A DNA stretch of 64,000 nucleotides from Asterias rubens (lineage: Eukaryota > Echinodermata > Asteroidea > Forcipulatida > Asteriidae). Below the pieces are notes generated by a model. The model worked only from the letters and a program-made list of their open reading frames with translations, searched no databases and was not told where the DNA came from. Below are positions 49,001 through 58,894 of this stretch, in pieces. Location: positions 10,060,002 to 10,124,001 of the forward strand of contig NC_047071.1 in assembly GCF_902459465.1 (NCBI RefSeq), in the 5' to 3' direction. A program made the position numbers and the translations under genes. The stretch's first letter is position 1; every line of letters starts with the position of its first letter.

Positions 49001-52000
49001 ACGACTTTATTAGGTGGAAGACAATATTTAGCACACATTGATGTGTGCATCATCTTAGAGGCACTTGTGTATCTCAACATATGCATAAGAAATGATATTA
49101 TGTATTAACGGCAGTGGACACTATTTATTATTGGTTATTACATAAAAAAAAAAAATTATTAGCAAAAATTTACTTGGTAACAAGTAATACGGCAAGGTTG
49201 ATAGTAAACAACATTGTGAGAAACGGCTCCCTCTGAAGTAACGTAGTTTTTGAGAAAGAAGTAATTTTCCACGAATTTGATTTCGAAAACTCAGGTTTAG
49301 AATTTGAGGTCTCGAAATCAAGCACCTGAAAGTGCACAACCTCGTGTGACAAGGGTGTTTATTTCTTTCATTATTATCTTGCAACTTCGACGACCAATTA
49401 AGGTCAAATTTTCACAGGTTTGTTATTTTATGCATTTGTTTATTCCATAAAAGTTTAATCGTGATTGTCTCATGTAAATCACTCTTTAATTTACCAAAAG
49501 TTTCAATTTTAAGAAAAACACTTTTGGGCTCTTACAATCGTCAGTCAAAATATAATTTTTCTTTTGACTAATTGCAGCCATTCAATAACTTATTGAACTA
49601 TTGCCTTCATTCTCCACCCTATCGATGCAGGTTTGAACACCCTGGTGGTAATGGTATTGGTTGGTGATATCGTACACAACATTACCGATGGTGTCACAAT
49701 CGGCGTGTCATTTGTCAACGGCCCTTTTGCCGGTGTCTCCACCGCTATCGCTGTCTTCTTTCACGAAGTGCCTCATGAAATCGGTAAGTTGGTCGTGGTC
49801 AGGGCCCAATTGAATAGAGCTGCTAAACACTGCTGAGACCCCAAACTCTGGTTCAATTATATACAAGGGAAAGTTTTGAATGTACGAACAGTGATAAAAC
49901 ACACACCAACAAACAAACAAACTGAAACCCGACTGCGTGGGTTTTCCTCAGTGGAACATTTCTCCAGAGTGTTTTCCTTTGAATATTTCTCTGAGGTTTT
50001 TATCTCGCACCTAAAACTGTAAACTGCTTAAAATTGATTGTCTTCTCTCCATACTGAGCTCTTGGTAAGTCAGTGATTAACTTCGCCTTTCTGAGAGTCC
50101 TATACAACAAAAATAAATGAAAGAAAATGAAAATTTGTCTTTGTTGTCTTCTTTAACGACCTTTTAGTCGCCTACTCATAATTCAGCTGTTCTAGACTCA
50201 TCTCCGCAACACAGTCAGTCGTTGAACCCATCTTTCCAGTCTTGCCTAGAGGAAAAATGGCTAATAAATTAATAGTCCGCAATACTAAAGTTTGGACACC
50301 AGATTATCTTAAATAATAAATCAAGGATTATCATTCCCTTGGGATTGTCAACAGGATCTACTTACTCCGATAACAAGTTTTTTGTACGAAGGTCGATAAA
50401 ATTAATATGGTTTAGAATGTGCGACACTGGAACTATATACAGCCTTTCTCAAACAGACAACGGACTCAACTTCTGATGGTTGAATTATCGGAGTGTGGTT
50501 CGAATCCCGGTCATGACAGCTGTGTCTCCTTAATTGCCCCTCTTCACCCAGGTGTAATGGGAATTTGGCTGGGCTTGAAACAATCAAACAATATTAATTA
50601 CATTCAGCAACACTTTGAGGTGTGTCGTGGTCGAGCGGGACACGCATCGGACGCAAGTTCTGGTGGTTGAATTATGTGTTGGTTCGAATCCCAGTCACGA
50701 CAGCTGTGTCCCTGAGCAAGGCACTTAACCATAGTTTGCTTCTCTTGACCCAGGTGTATACAATCATGGGAAGTGAGAGGGATGAGATAATATTGTGCTG
50801 AATTAACACCTTAATGCCAAATAAGTAGCTTTGGGTTGTTGTGTGCTCCCAAGGCCCTAGGGAGCAGGAATGGTCTCTGGTGCTCGTTGAACGGGGATAA
50901 TAATGTTGTACATGATAGCGCCTGATCTATAGCTACTACAATGTGTGCTCAATATAAGAACATTAATATCATTATTATGTTGACCCCCCAGAAGCCGCGC
51001 ATAGAGTGACACAATCAATTTACGACAAAAAAATATAGACTGGAACTGACCTCACACGATTAATAACCGCGTTGATGCGGCTATGGCTTAATCGTAAAGC
51101 GCATAATATGATCATTATTATGATGCCCATAATAGCAATATAGCCATAGCTGCAGCCGCTCATTCTACTGGTCTTCAAGCGGAAGTCTGACATCAAACAC
51201 GATGCGTAAGAGTGATAGAGTAAGATGAATTGAGACTTTGGGAAGATAATAATGATAGCTGGCAGCAAACATCCAAGGTAAGCCATGTTCTCGGTATTGT
51301 GTGCATGCTCAGAACTACGTAAATTGGGTGCGTTCGTTTAGCTCCCCTGGGTCGACCCCGGTGTGTGGCGTTTTTTTCTTTTCTAGGACAAACGTGGGTA
51401 ATTATCTGCACACGTTCGTCCTGGGAAAAAAAAACGCCACACACCGGGGTCAACCCAGGGAAGCTAAACGAACGCACCCACAATAACAACTTACCAGGGA
51501 AGTCTGTATGCCACCTAGCGTTCCAAAGTATTCCATTGGGTCAGTAAATTTGTTTAGTGTTAACTAAGTTGCCAACTGAGGAAGGTAACCTACAAATTAA
51601 TCTTAACCACAGGTGACTTCGCTGTGATGCTGCGTAGTGGTGTCTCTTTCAAGAAGGCGATGTTCCTCAGCCTCATCAGCAATCTAATCGGCTTCGTTGG
51701 TCTGTATGCGGGACTGTTTCTTGGTAGCGAGAACGCGATGCAGAGGTGGATCTACGCCGCTACGGCCGGCATGTTCCTTTACATCGCTCTGGTCAGTTTG
51801 GTAAGTTTACTTATCACCTTTATGACTGTCCTTTGATAGCATCCATACTAGGCGTTTTTGTGGTGATCCAGAGAGAGGTGAGCTACGATAGATTTGAGGG
51901 CACAACTTTACGAAAAGCCTATGAGTGGGGGCCCACCTTCATGGCTCTGCTTACCGTAAGCACAGCATCAGCGCTTACGGAAGCAGGGAATGTTGTGCTT

Positions 52001-52459
52001 ACGGCAAGCGTATCTCCAGGGTTAGCAGCGAATTTTTGCTCAGGCGCGTGCGTACTCTACGTTACTAATAATAGGCATTCTACGCTTACAAGGCTAGCAC
52101 AAATTCGGCGCTTGCACGTAAGCGGGGAATTCGGTAGTAATAGCAGAGCCATGAAATTGGGCCCAGAGCCTGACCCATCAATACAAAAGTGGAAAAGAAT
52201 CCAACGTTGTAATTCAAGACTAGTGCCATTAACCTATAAAGTTCCGATGACTCTATAGATAAAAGTATACTATACCATTCCCAATATGAGTCTTTGTTTC
52301 GTTTGTGAACAGATACCCGAGATGAACCAGCAAGCAGAAGAGGCGAGTGGTAGTCCATGGATGGTATTTATGCGGCACAATGTGGGGCTATTGACTGGCT
52401 GGTTCATCATGCTATTTATTGGATTCTTTGAGCAGTACAAAGACCAAGGCAAAATCTAG
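40093..52459 (+). CDS. Zinc/metal transporter, SLC39 (ZIP) family, LIV-1 subfamily
   Basis: Eleven exons: 40093-40218, 41422-41692, 44235-44422, 45269-45419, 45845-46014, 47219-47392, 47822-47944, 48738-48804, 49631-49783, 51613-51800, 52313-52459. Every junction is AG/GT, all phases agree, and the total is 585 codons plus TAG. ZIP proteins move Zn2+ (some Fe or Mn) into the cytosol. Residues 1-24 form a signal peptide (MANRLLFFFLVYSVAM). The ectodomain has FIEEVYELYG and FEHLLKDL, as in ZIP4/ZIP12-type helix-rich domains, then CPSLV at 221-225, a variant of the PAL motif. TM2 has LSGDALLHLLPE. TM4 carries H439-N-x-x-D443 and TM5 H468-E-x-P-H472-E-x-G-D476, the canonical binuclear metal site. 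The TM3-TM4 loop is charged with only one short His cluster (GHGHVH). The C-terminus (PWMVFMRHNVGLLTGW) recalls ZIP4/ZIP12 more than ZIP8/ZIP14, but the exact paralogue is uncertain. Confidence 0.93.
40556..40595. repeat. (TGAAT)n microsatellite
   Basis: About seven GAATT units in the first intron of the transporter. Confidence 0.9.
41936..42245 (-). repeat. R1 repeat, strongly diverged
   Basis: GAAACAACCCCCTTTGAAGT, GTAGTTTTAGAGAAAGAGC and AACAGGATTGTTAATTTATG follow the R1 order. The termini are poorly kept. Confidence 0.55.
43256..43627 (-). repeat. R1 repeat, full-length copy
   Basis: Starts CTTTAAAGGCAATTCACTAT and ends AATGTCCCGGGTCTTTAA, with an intact central hairpin (TTTCGATACCTCA / TGAGGTTTCGAAA). 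Confidence 0.85.
44641..45152 (+). repeat. R1 repeat split by a family E element
   Basis: R1-like sequence (CAGACCAGTATTCTCACT) runs to about 44760 and resumes at 44937 with GAAAGAAACGAAAG, ending CAAACGTGTCCATTCTCTT. The segment between is family E. Confidence 0.6.
44766..44935 (+). mobile_element. Repeat family E, copy 2 (retroelement-end-like)
   Basis: GTTTGCGGTAACACCATGTA leads to GGTTCTGAAAAGAACCG, an internal hairpin, and then ACTCGACGTTTCGGTCAG and GATCGTCTTCTGGAGAATGC. The last two motifs resemble the ends of Penelope-like retroelements, an attribution made from memory of the motif and not certain. Confidence 0.45.
45540..45655 (-). repeat. tRNA-derived SINE, head and short body
   Basis: The minus strand reads TTGTGACCGAGCGATATAAG, then GGTTCGAGTCCCGGTCGCG as B box and closing stem, then TTGTGCCCTTGTG. 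It is the same family as 33073-33440, truncated. Confidence 0.7.
45647..45790. mobile_element. 144-bp foldback MITE
   Basis: Arms of about 60 bases: GCAGCCGATTTCACGAAACT at the left and AGTTTCGTGAAATCGGCTGC at the right, with ACTTGCGCAACGTTTATGG blocks inside. It lies 54 bases before transporter exon 5. Confidence 0.92.
46505..47182. mobile_element. Foldback family F interrupted by a LINE-like tail
   Basis: The left arm starts TTAAAGGAACACGTTGCCTT at about 46510, and the right arm ends AAGGCAACGTATTCCTTTAA at 47181. Each arm is about 175 bases, containing ATGCCTCGAAATTGCG / CAGTTCCGAGGCATG. Sequence 46690-46989 between the arms is foreign. A related piece is at 55025-55215. Confidence 0.75.
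46690..46989 (+). repeat. LINE/SINE 3' tail
   Basis: T-rich sequence ends GTTAGGCGCATAGAGGAATG, TTATGCGCCTTATAAATGC and a short TTATTA tract. The paired GCGCAT...ATGCGCC before an ATT tract matches the tail style at 54340-54400. Confidence 0.55.
48112..48530. repeat. Cluster of TTGCATATGCAA and GTCCGGGCGGAC palindromes
   Basis: Short palindromes alternate at roughly 35-base spacing: CATATGCAAT near 48170, ACTGCATATGCAAATGTGTC near 48405, ATTGCATTATGCAGC near 48436 and GATTGCATATGCAAAAC near 48468, separated by GTCCGGGCGGACAC. The outer parts (CAGATGCAATTGTGTCC and, mirrored, GGACATAATTGCATGCG) suggest one large imperfect inverted repeat. It lies in a transporter intron. Confidence 0.8.
49103..49440 (-). 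repeat. R1 repeat, 3' truncated
   Basis: Starts TTAACGGCAGTGGACACTAT, has the central hairpin and stops after TTGTTATTTTATGCAT. Confidence 0.85.
50415..50600 (+). repeat. tRNA-derived SINE, degraded copy
   Basis: GTGTGGTTCGAATCCCGGTC, CATGACAGCTGTGTC and CTCTTCACCCAGGTGTAATG match the SINE family. The 5' head is damaged. Confidence 0.65.
50621..50985 (+). repeat. tRNA-derived SINE, near-complete copy
   Basis: The head runs from GTGTGTCGTGGTCGAGCGGG through GGTTCGAATCCCAGTCACGA. The body has CCCTGAGCAAGGCACTTAAC and CTTCTCTTGACCCAGGTG. The tail ends ATAAGAACATTAATATC and ATT units. Confidence 0.8.
51326..51479. mobile_element. Foldback FB-G, short form
   Basis: GGGTGCGTTCGTTTAGCTCC and the mirrored AAGCTAAACGAACGCACCCA enclose ACCCCGGTGTGTGGCG arms and a loop around AATTATCTGCAC. 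It lies in the last-but-two intron of the transporter. Confidence 0.92.
51928..52164. mobile_element. ~237-bp foldback, GGGCCC-ended family
   Basis: GGGCCCACCTTCATGGCTCT is mirrored by AGAGCCATGAAATTGGGCCC. The interior contains repeated GCTTACGG/CCGTAAGC blocks. It lies in the last transporter intron. Confidence 0.8.
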
Positions 52460-52464
52460 AAAGG

Positions 52465-52790
52465 GTGGGAAGGGGGGCGTGTCCTAGTGAATTCCGTCCG
52501 CTGGAGATTCTGTCCCCAATAATGGGAAATTAACATGGGCTGCGGGAGGAGAACTCAAAAGAGGGCGCTATCAGAAGTAGTGTTTACATAGGGTGCGTTT
52601 GTTTAGCTTCCCTGGGTCGACCCCGGTGTGTGACGTTGTTTTTTTCCAGGACGAACGTGTGCAGATAATTACCCACGTTCGTCCTGGAAAAAAAAACCGC
52701 CACACACCGGGGATGACCCAGGGAAGCTAAAAGAACGCACCCATAGTTCGCCAAGTGGGGGACCGAATCTCCAGCCACACCGGCAACTAC
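52465..52790 (+). repeat. Repeat family H carrying FB-G short form
   Basis: AATTCCGTCCGCTGGAGATT and TAGTTCGCCAAGTGGGGGAC flank an FB-G short element at 52591-52742. It follows the transporter stop codon directly and is probably in its 3' untranslated region or just beyond. Confidence 0.8.
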
Positions 52791-53540
52791 AGGAAGTGGA
52801 AGTGCTTTGGAAGTGCCATCCGACATGTTGAGATATTGAGATAATTTTGTTGCAGGATGATGTAAGTGAGTGCAAGATGACGACATCATAGTATGCCAAT
52901 TATTTAAGAGAATGAGACGGAGCTACCGAGCGGATTGGAAAACTGCACTCATGCTCTGGTGTTTCTGTTTAGTTATTACTGTGTCCGTCGGCTGGGACGT
53001 AAAGCCGCCGGTCCTGTGCGTTGTGTAATACACGTAATATAACTCTTAAAAAGAAGGGCTTTGTCAGGTTTGATTGACTGCATATAGTTGTGCCACCTCA
53101 GGTGTAAACCATTACATTGTGGTGTGTCAAGAAACTTTTTTCATTCTTGAAACATTGCTCCACAATACCTTGCAGAAAAATGCTGCGTAATGAAGTTAGT
53201 GCAATGACCATAACTGGGCAACGGAAATGAGCGTTATAAGAAACAACTATTTTTATAATTTCCAGAAACGATGTGTTTGGAAGTATTTCGTAAGCAAATT
53301 GCTGCATTCTGAAGACAGAAAGCCGACACGTCTTGCATTTTAAAACCACAGGCAATTATCATTAATGAAAGTACATCAGACCCAATGTTATTTTAGTTGT
53401 GGATGGGAGGGATGCGTGTTAGGAAAGCAATTGCGCTTCCAGCAGAGACAGGTAAATTGGACGCAGCTAGTTACGCTGATTGTTTTGGTGGAAGTTGCCC
53501 ATTGTTCCCAAAACACATTACCAACTCTAACAGAGAGTCA
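52791..53540. other. Spacer after the transporter
   Basis: No exon, poly(A) signal of the AATAAA type or named repeat was recognised. Confidence 0.4.
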
Positions 53541-53697
53541 ATTAAAGGCAGTGGACACTATTGGTAATTATCTCGCACCTTCGACGACCAATCAAGCTCA
53601 AATTTTCACAGGTTTTCTAATTTATGTACATGTTGAGATACACCAAGTGAGAAGACTGGATTTTGACAATTACCAATAGTGTTACCACTGCCTTTAA
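53541..53697 (-). repeat. R1 repeat, internal deletion derivative
   Basis: Both ends are well kept (ATTAAAGGCAGTGGACACTA and CCACTGCCTTTAA), but about 240 bases including the central hairpin are missing, leaving a 157-bp element. Confidence 0.88.
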
Positions 53698-54099
53698 GCC
53701 AATTCCCATCGACAACTGCTCAGCTATTTTTGGTGCAATTATCCAGAGATGAAAACACTACATCAGCTAACGACCACCGCGGGGCAAATCGCATAATGCA
53801 AGCACGGTAATTTATAGATTCGTTTAAAATACCGCTGGCGCTGATTCTAAAAGGTAATACTCGTTCGTTGTCAACAACTCCCAAAATTAATGGCAATAAC
53901 ATCTTCATACTTGGATATAAGTTAACCAATTAAACTTGGTTAGAAGTACAGCAGCGTTCGACAGTAAAAAAGCTATGCGAGAATCATTCCACTTCAAAGT
54001 AATTTGGTTATAGAAAAGGAATAGCAGTTTGTATAAATAAAGGTAAATACTTATACTTGGTCAGCAGTGCAACAGCTTTTGACTGTATGAAGCATTATA

Positions 54100-54257
54100 A
54101 TTCACAACATCCGTACGAACTAAATCCTTCGGTTCAAGGACTTTCTCTAGTGCCGCCCCCCCAACTTTGGAACTCTCTTCCCGGCTACATCCGCTCTCCA
54201 CAGAGCATGGAGCAATTCAAAACTCTGCTCAAATCCTATTTGTTTTCCATTGCCTAA
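54100..54257 (+). pseudogene. C-terminal end of a LINE reverse transcriptase protein
   Basis: The frame ends PPQLWNSLPGYIRSPQSMEQ, then FKTLLKSYLF, and stops at 54257. LWNSLP...S...FK..LK.YLF is the usual C-terminus of CR1/L2/Jockey-type LINE ORF2 proteins. Everything upstream is missing, so this is a 5'-truncated dead copy. Confidence 0.75.
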
Positions 54258-54710
<453 letters not shown>

Positions 54711-55024
54711 GGGAATCATTTCACTGCACGTAATGTGGTTATGGAAAAAATCATCATGGATGAAGTAAACAACTTATACTTTGTTATTAGTACAAGAGCT
54801 TTCGACCGTGTGAAGCATTATGAGAATAATTTCAGTTCAAAGTTTATGTAAAAAGATGTTGCTTTCCTTTAAAATTTGAAATTATGTTAAACGTAACTGT
54901 CAGATACGTTTCTCAGACTGTGTATTCCATGTACGGGTTATTCTTTTCGTGTGGACCAAACCGCTCCGGATTTTCGGCGAAGTCTAAAACAACGCCATAC
55001 CACCTTTTCAAATGAAATAACAAA

Positions 55025-55215
55025 GAACACGTTGCCTTGAATCGGCAAAGTTGCCTTGAAAAGCGTTCGAACCCGTTTGTTATGAAGATCATTATGGTTA
55101 GAAATATATTTTTTAGGGTAGATTATAACGATCCACACGACGAGTATGACTCGAAATTACACAGAATTAAAACAACCGAACGGTTCCAAAACGAAGGTAC
55201 GCATTCCCTTCAAGA
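55025..55215 (+). repeat. Foldback family F, copy
   Basis: AAGAACACGTTGCCTTGAAT at the left and AAGGTACGCATTCCCTTCAA at the right match the family F ends. The interior is shortened. Confidence 0.6.
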
Positions 55216-57437
55216 AAACAAAACTCAATCTGGCATCAATACGTTTATTTACAATGGCGGCTGATGCAGCCTGAGGTTTAATTCAAACATAACGAAAGGA
55301 CACGAGTACACAGGTGTGCAATTAGTTTAACATTTTTATTGCTAGTCAAAATTGTAATGTAAAATATAGGTTACTTTCGGTAACTCAACAAAATTTAATG
55401 TTCGTAATTCTCTGGCGAAACACTGGCGCTGCATCTTATAACTAAGGTTTTGTAAAATGATTTGAACCTGTTTTCACATAATTAACGAAACTAAAGTCAT
55501 GTTATTAACAATTATGTAACAATGGCAATTATTTTAATGCAGGCTGTAAACACCTCGAACAGTTTTCCTTCACATTTTTTTTAAAATAAAATCGTGTTAC
55601 ATCTTTTGAGGACCAATGAGTCAAATAACGTGTTCATATTTAATTTGTTTGATTTGTGTTAAAACATGAATAAAACCAACTTATTAAAAAGATTTTTTAA
55701 TTAATTATATCAATCTTTAGATTTCTTCCATTTCCTCACATTTGATTTGTCTGGTTTCTCATCCTTATCACTGTTATCACTGTTTTTTTTTTGTTTTTTT
55801 TATGCCAGTCGCCCAAAACAAGGCTAAAAGCCACTCTAGGTTAAGGGCTACAAGGAAGAAAACATAGACATGCAGAAACTCAGTGGAGCTGAAGGTAGGA
55901 ATTGACATTCCTCTTAAACATGTAGTTGTCATTATTTCATCTATACAAAAGAGGTACCCGAGTATCTATAGCACTCCACAAATTACTAAAAAGTGTACAA
56001 GTTGTATACAATAATATTAAAGGCCGATACTTGAACAAACAACTCCGTGTTAACGTAATGCAGAGCTGCCTATATTCTGCAAAGAAAGTTCCCTGATTAT
56101 AAACCAGATATCTTGAAAATCTCCCTGATTATGAACCCTTTCCCCTATTAAATTGATTGAGGTTCTAACATCTACCCGATTATTGTACAAAATAAAACCC
56201 CAAAGATACACATATTATTAGCAACTCTCTCTGATTCTGCAGAACGTTCCCTGAAAACACCCCAATATTTCTATATTCTGACGAACGCGTTTGAAAATCT
56301 CCTTGATAAAAAAAAACATTTTTTTTTTTTCGTATCAGGTTGAATCTTATTTTAAATATTGCCCTCAATGGTGGCAGCTCTACAAAACGGTGTCCTGCCC
56401 ACCTACCACAGCCGCAGTAATCTAGTCGGTCTCTATTGTGTATGTTTCCGGTTCAAGTCCTGCTTCAGTCATTGCACACTAAAAATGGGTATAAAGTTGT
56501 CGTGCACGACGCAAACATAATGTTGATATTAAGGTCAATGCTGCAACAATGAAGAGGCATGATGACAACAGAGGTCGCTATTGATGTTACATGGATGTCA
56601 CAGTGCGGCTATACTGGGTATTGGAGTTGATTTTTACCCAGTTATATATTTTAACGAGAATTGAAGTGTGACTTAATGTGTTCCGGGTTAATGCCCATTG
56701 TTACACACATTTTGGTGAAGTGAGGCAGACTAAATGTTCAAAAAGTTTTTCTTTACATCCTTTCCTCTCGACATACAAAACTGAAGGTTTGGTTATTATC
56801 AAACACAAATCGACTATGTGTTAAAGATTATAAAGTTCAAACCATTCACCGATATTGTATGGATTTACTTTTCCAAAATAACATTGTACATTATAACTTT
56901 ATGTAATGCGTGTCGCAGTCAACATAACAGTTTTTAAAAGAGTATAACAAAATTAAAGGTATAATACAGAATTGGTAACTGACAAAACCAGTGAAAATTT
57001 AAGCTTAATCCGTGGAAGTCGGGAGAAAATAGTGGGAAAACCATGCACAATGCTCGGCATGCTTTTGGTTGGAACAACATAAATCAGCAACTGTTGCAGT
57101 TATAATTTTTAGACTTTCAGATACAGTTTTTCTCAAACATAACTTCAATTCAGGGGGAAATGTTTCACATAAAAACAGGTTCTAGGAAAGTATAAATTTT
57201 GCTAATTCAGCAAGCTTTCAAACTAACACCAAACAAGTATTGTTTAAAGCTTTGCATGGTGTGGAGACATAAGAAGAAACTATTATACAAATATTTAGTG
57301 GGACATGATATTCCTTCCATTCCACGAATTAAAGCCACTCAATATTTCTTTTATATAACTGACATTTAGATCCTTGTCATTCGATGTATTTTAACCATTA
57401 TGAAAAATCACACAAATTACTGACAACCAAAAATCAT
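55216..57437. other. Gene-free AT-rich region
   Basis: No exon was recognised. A weak tRNA-like B box (CCGGTTCAAGTCCTGC) lies near 56448. About 56935-57280 is a family C-like repeat (GGGAGAAAATAGTGGGAAAA). Confidence 0.4.
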
Positions 57438-57522
57438 ATAGCAGCGCCGCGTAATCGGAAATCGGATCACAACCTTTGCACAGGTGCTCCTTTGTTTTAG
57501 CGGCGGCGCGGCGGCGCTGTAC
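57438..57522. repeat. GC-rich inverted repeat
   Basis: TATAGCAGCGCCGC and GCGGCGGCGCTGTACT are inverted about 60 bases apart in an otherwise AT-rich setting. Confidence 0.5.
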
Positions 57523-57885
57523 TGCTCAAAAACATTGGCAACAAGGATGATCCTAACTGTTGAATGGGAAATGCTATTCCCCATGGGCGAATAGGTCTTT
57601 TTGATCGCCGGTGCGGATGGGAGTAATAGTGAATGTCATGTGAAGTAAGTTCAACCAATCAAATGACAATGATCTGTATGTCAGTTATATACAAATAAAT
57701 AGTAAACTTGCGGGTACAACCATGTGTATATCTCTTAGGGCGAGTGTTGGCTCGTTTACTATTTACTAGTAGTTTCTTCTTATACAACCAAATATTTTGT
57801 TTTATCGTTACTAATCCTAAATAATGCCTTTACAGATAATGCCCACTGCTGGCATACAGTCTATGCTTGAAATCGGCAAATGCTT

Positions 57886-58611
57886 TTATTTTATAAAGCA
57901 TTGTTGTGAAACAAAGGCAAGTCCAACTAAATCTAAGTGTCCGGGGATCTTACACGCGAAGGTCTCCGCATCAGGGATGTACTTCAAGAATTTATCCATA
58001 CTCCCCTTGGACAGTCCATCTGTCCCTCGATGTACGTCACTCTCGGTGTCCGCAAGGACCACCTTCAAGAAGATGTTGTGTCTTTTAGCCTGAGACGTCA
58101 TCCGAGTGAACAGCTGCTCTATTGTTGTGTTCTTCTTCTTGCACTCCCCGTTGAATCTCTTCACCACTGAGTGATTATCGCAATGAATGGTGACTTGACA
58201 ACCATGCCACTGGAATCCCCATACTTCCATAGCGATTACCATGGCAGTAGTTTCCAGGTAGTCCATACAGTTTTGTCTATGTAGGCATTTCGAACTCCAC
58301 GAACCACGGGCCCATTTGTTGCCCCACACACAACCAAAGCCATACCTTGCGGAGGCATCAGTGTGTACAGTAACTTGTCTGGACTCTTCTAACAGTTTAA
58401 ATGCAGTTTCGATGGGTAAATAATGCAATTTCAACCCACTGCCAACTACATGATGGGCTCCTGTTGTGTATCGTGGATGTAAAGTGGTTGGCTGCCAGTT
58501 ACTGGCAGCTTCAAAGGACAATATTTTCCTGCCTGAATGTATTGGAGCTTTGGCCTTTGCATTTGAGATTAGACCCAAGATTCTGCTGGTTTGAATCCTA
58601 GATACAGCCAT
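57886..58611 (-). pseudogene. Retroelement RNase H domain fragment (DIRS/Ngaro-like)
   Basis: An open frame of 241 codons without introns on the minus strand. Conserved RNase H positions are visible: TVHTDAS (first Asp), CMDYLETTAMVIAMEVWG (Glu), TIHCDNHSVV (Asp) and GTDGLSKG (last Asp). KFLKYIPDAE follows, as in tyrosine-recombinase retroelements of the DIRS/Ngaro group, where an LSR/LSK motif precedes a short proline-containing tail. No reverse transcriptase, recombinase or terminal repeat was recognised, so this is a fragment. It lies 283 bases downstream of the glutaredoxin-like gene on the same strand. The group assignment rests on motif spacing alone. Confidence 0.7.
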
Positions 58612-58894
58612 ACCACCAATGGTTTCTAAATTCGATCAAATATCTCAAAGAAAATATGAACCGATCAACTTCAGATTATAGTTGGTACCTTGACTGCTGG
58701 GGAAAGAGTACATGGACTCACTTGTAATTAAATAGCCTCAACAAATGTTGACTGTTCCTGTAAATTGGCCAAGTTCTTATGTCTGTCTGTACAATTGCGA
58801 TAATAGATTTGAAGCAGCAAAATTCAAAGATCGGAAACCTTTGCTGGAACTGGGCGGTATTTTCTTTCTCCGAAGATTGCAGATAACGAATAAT

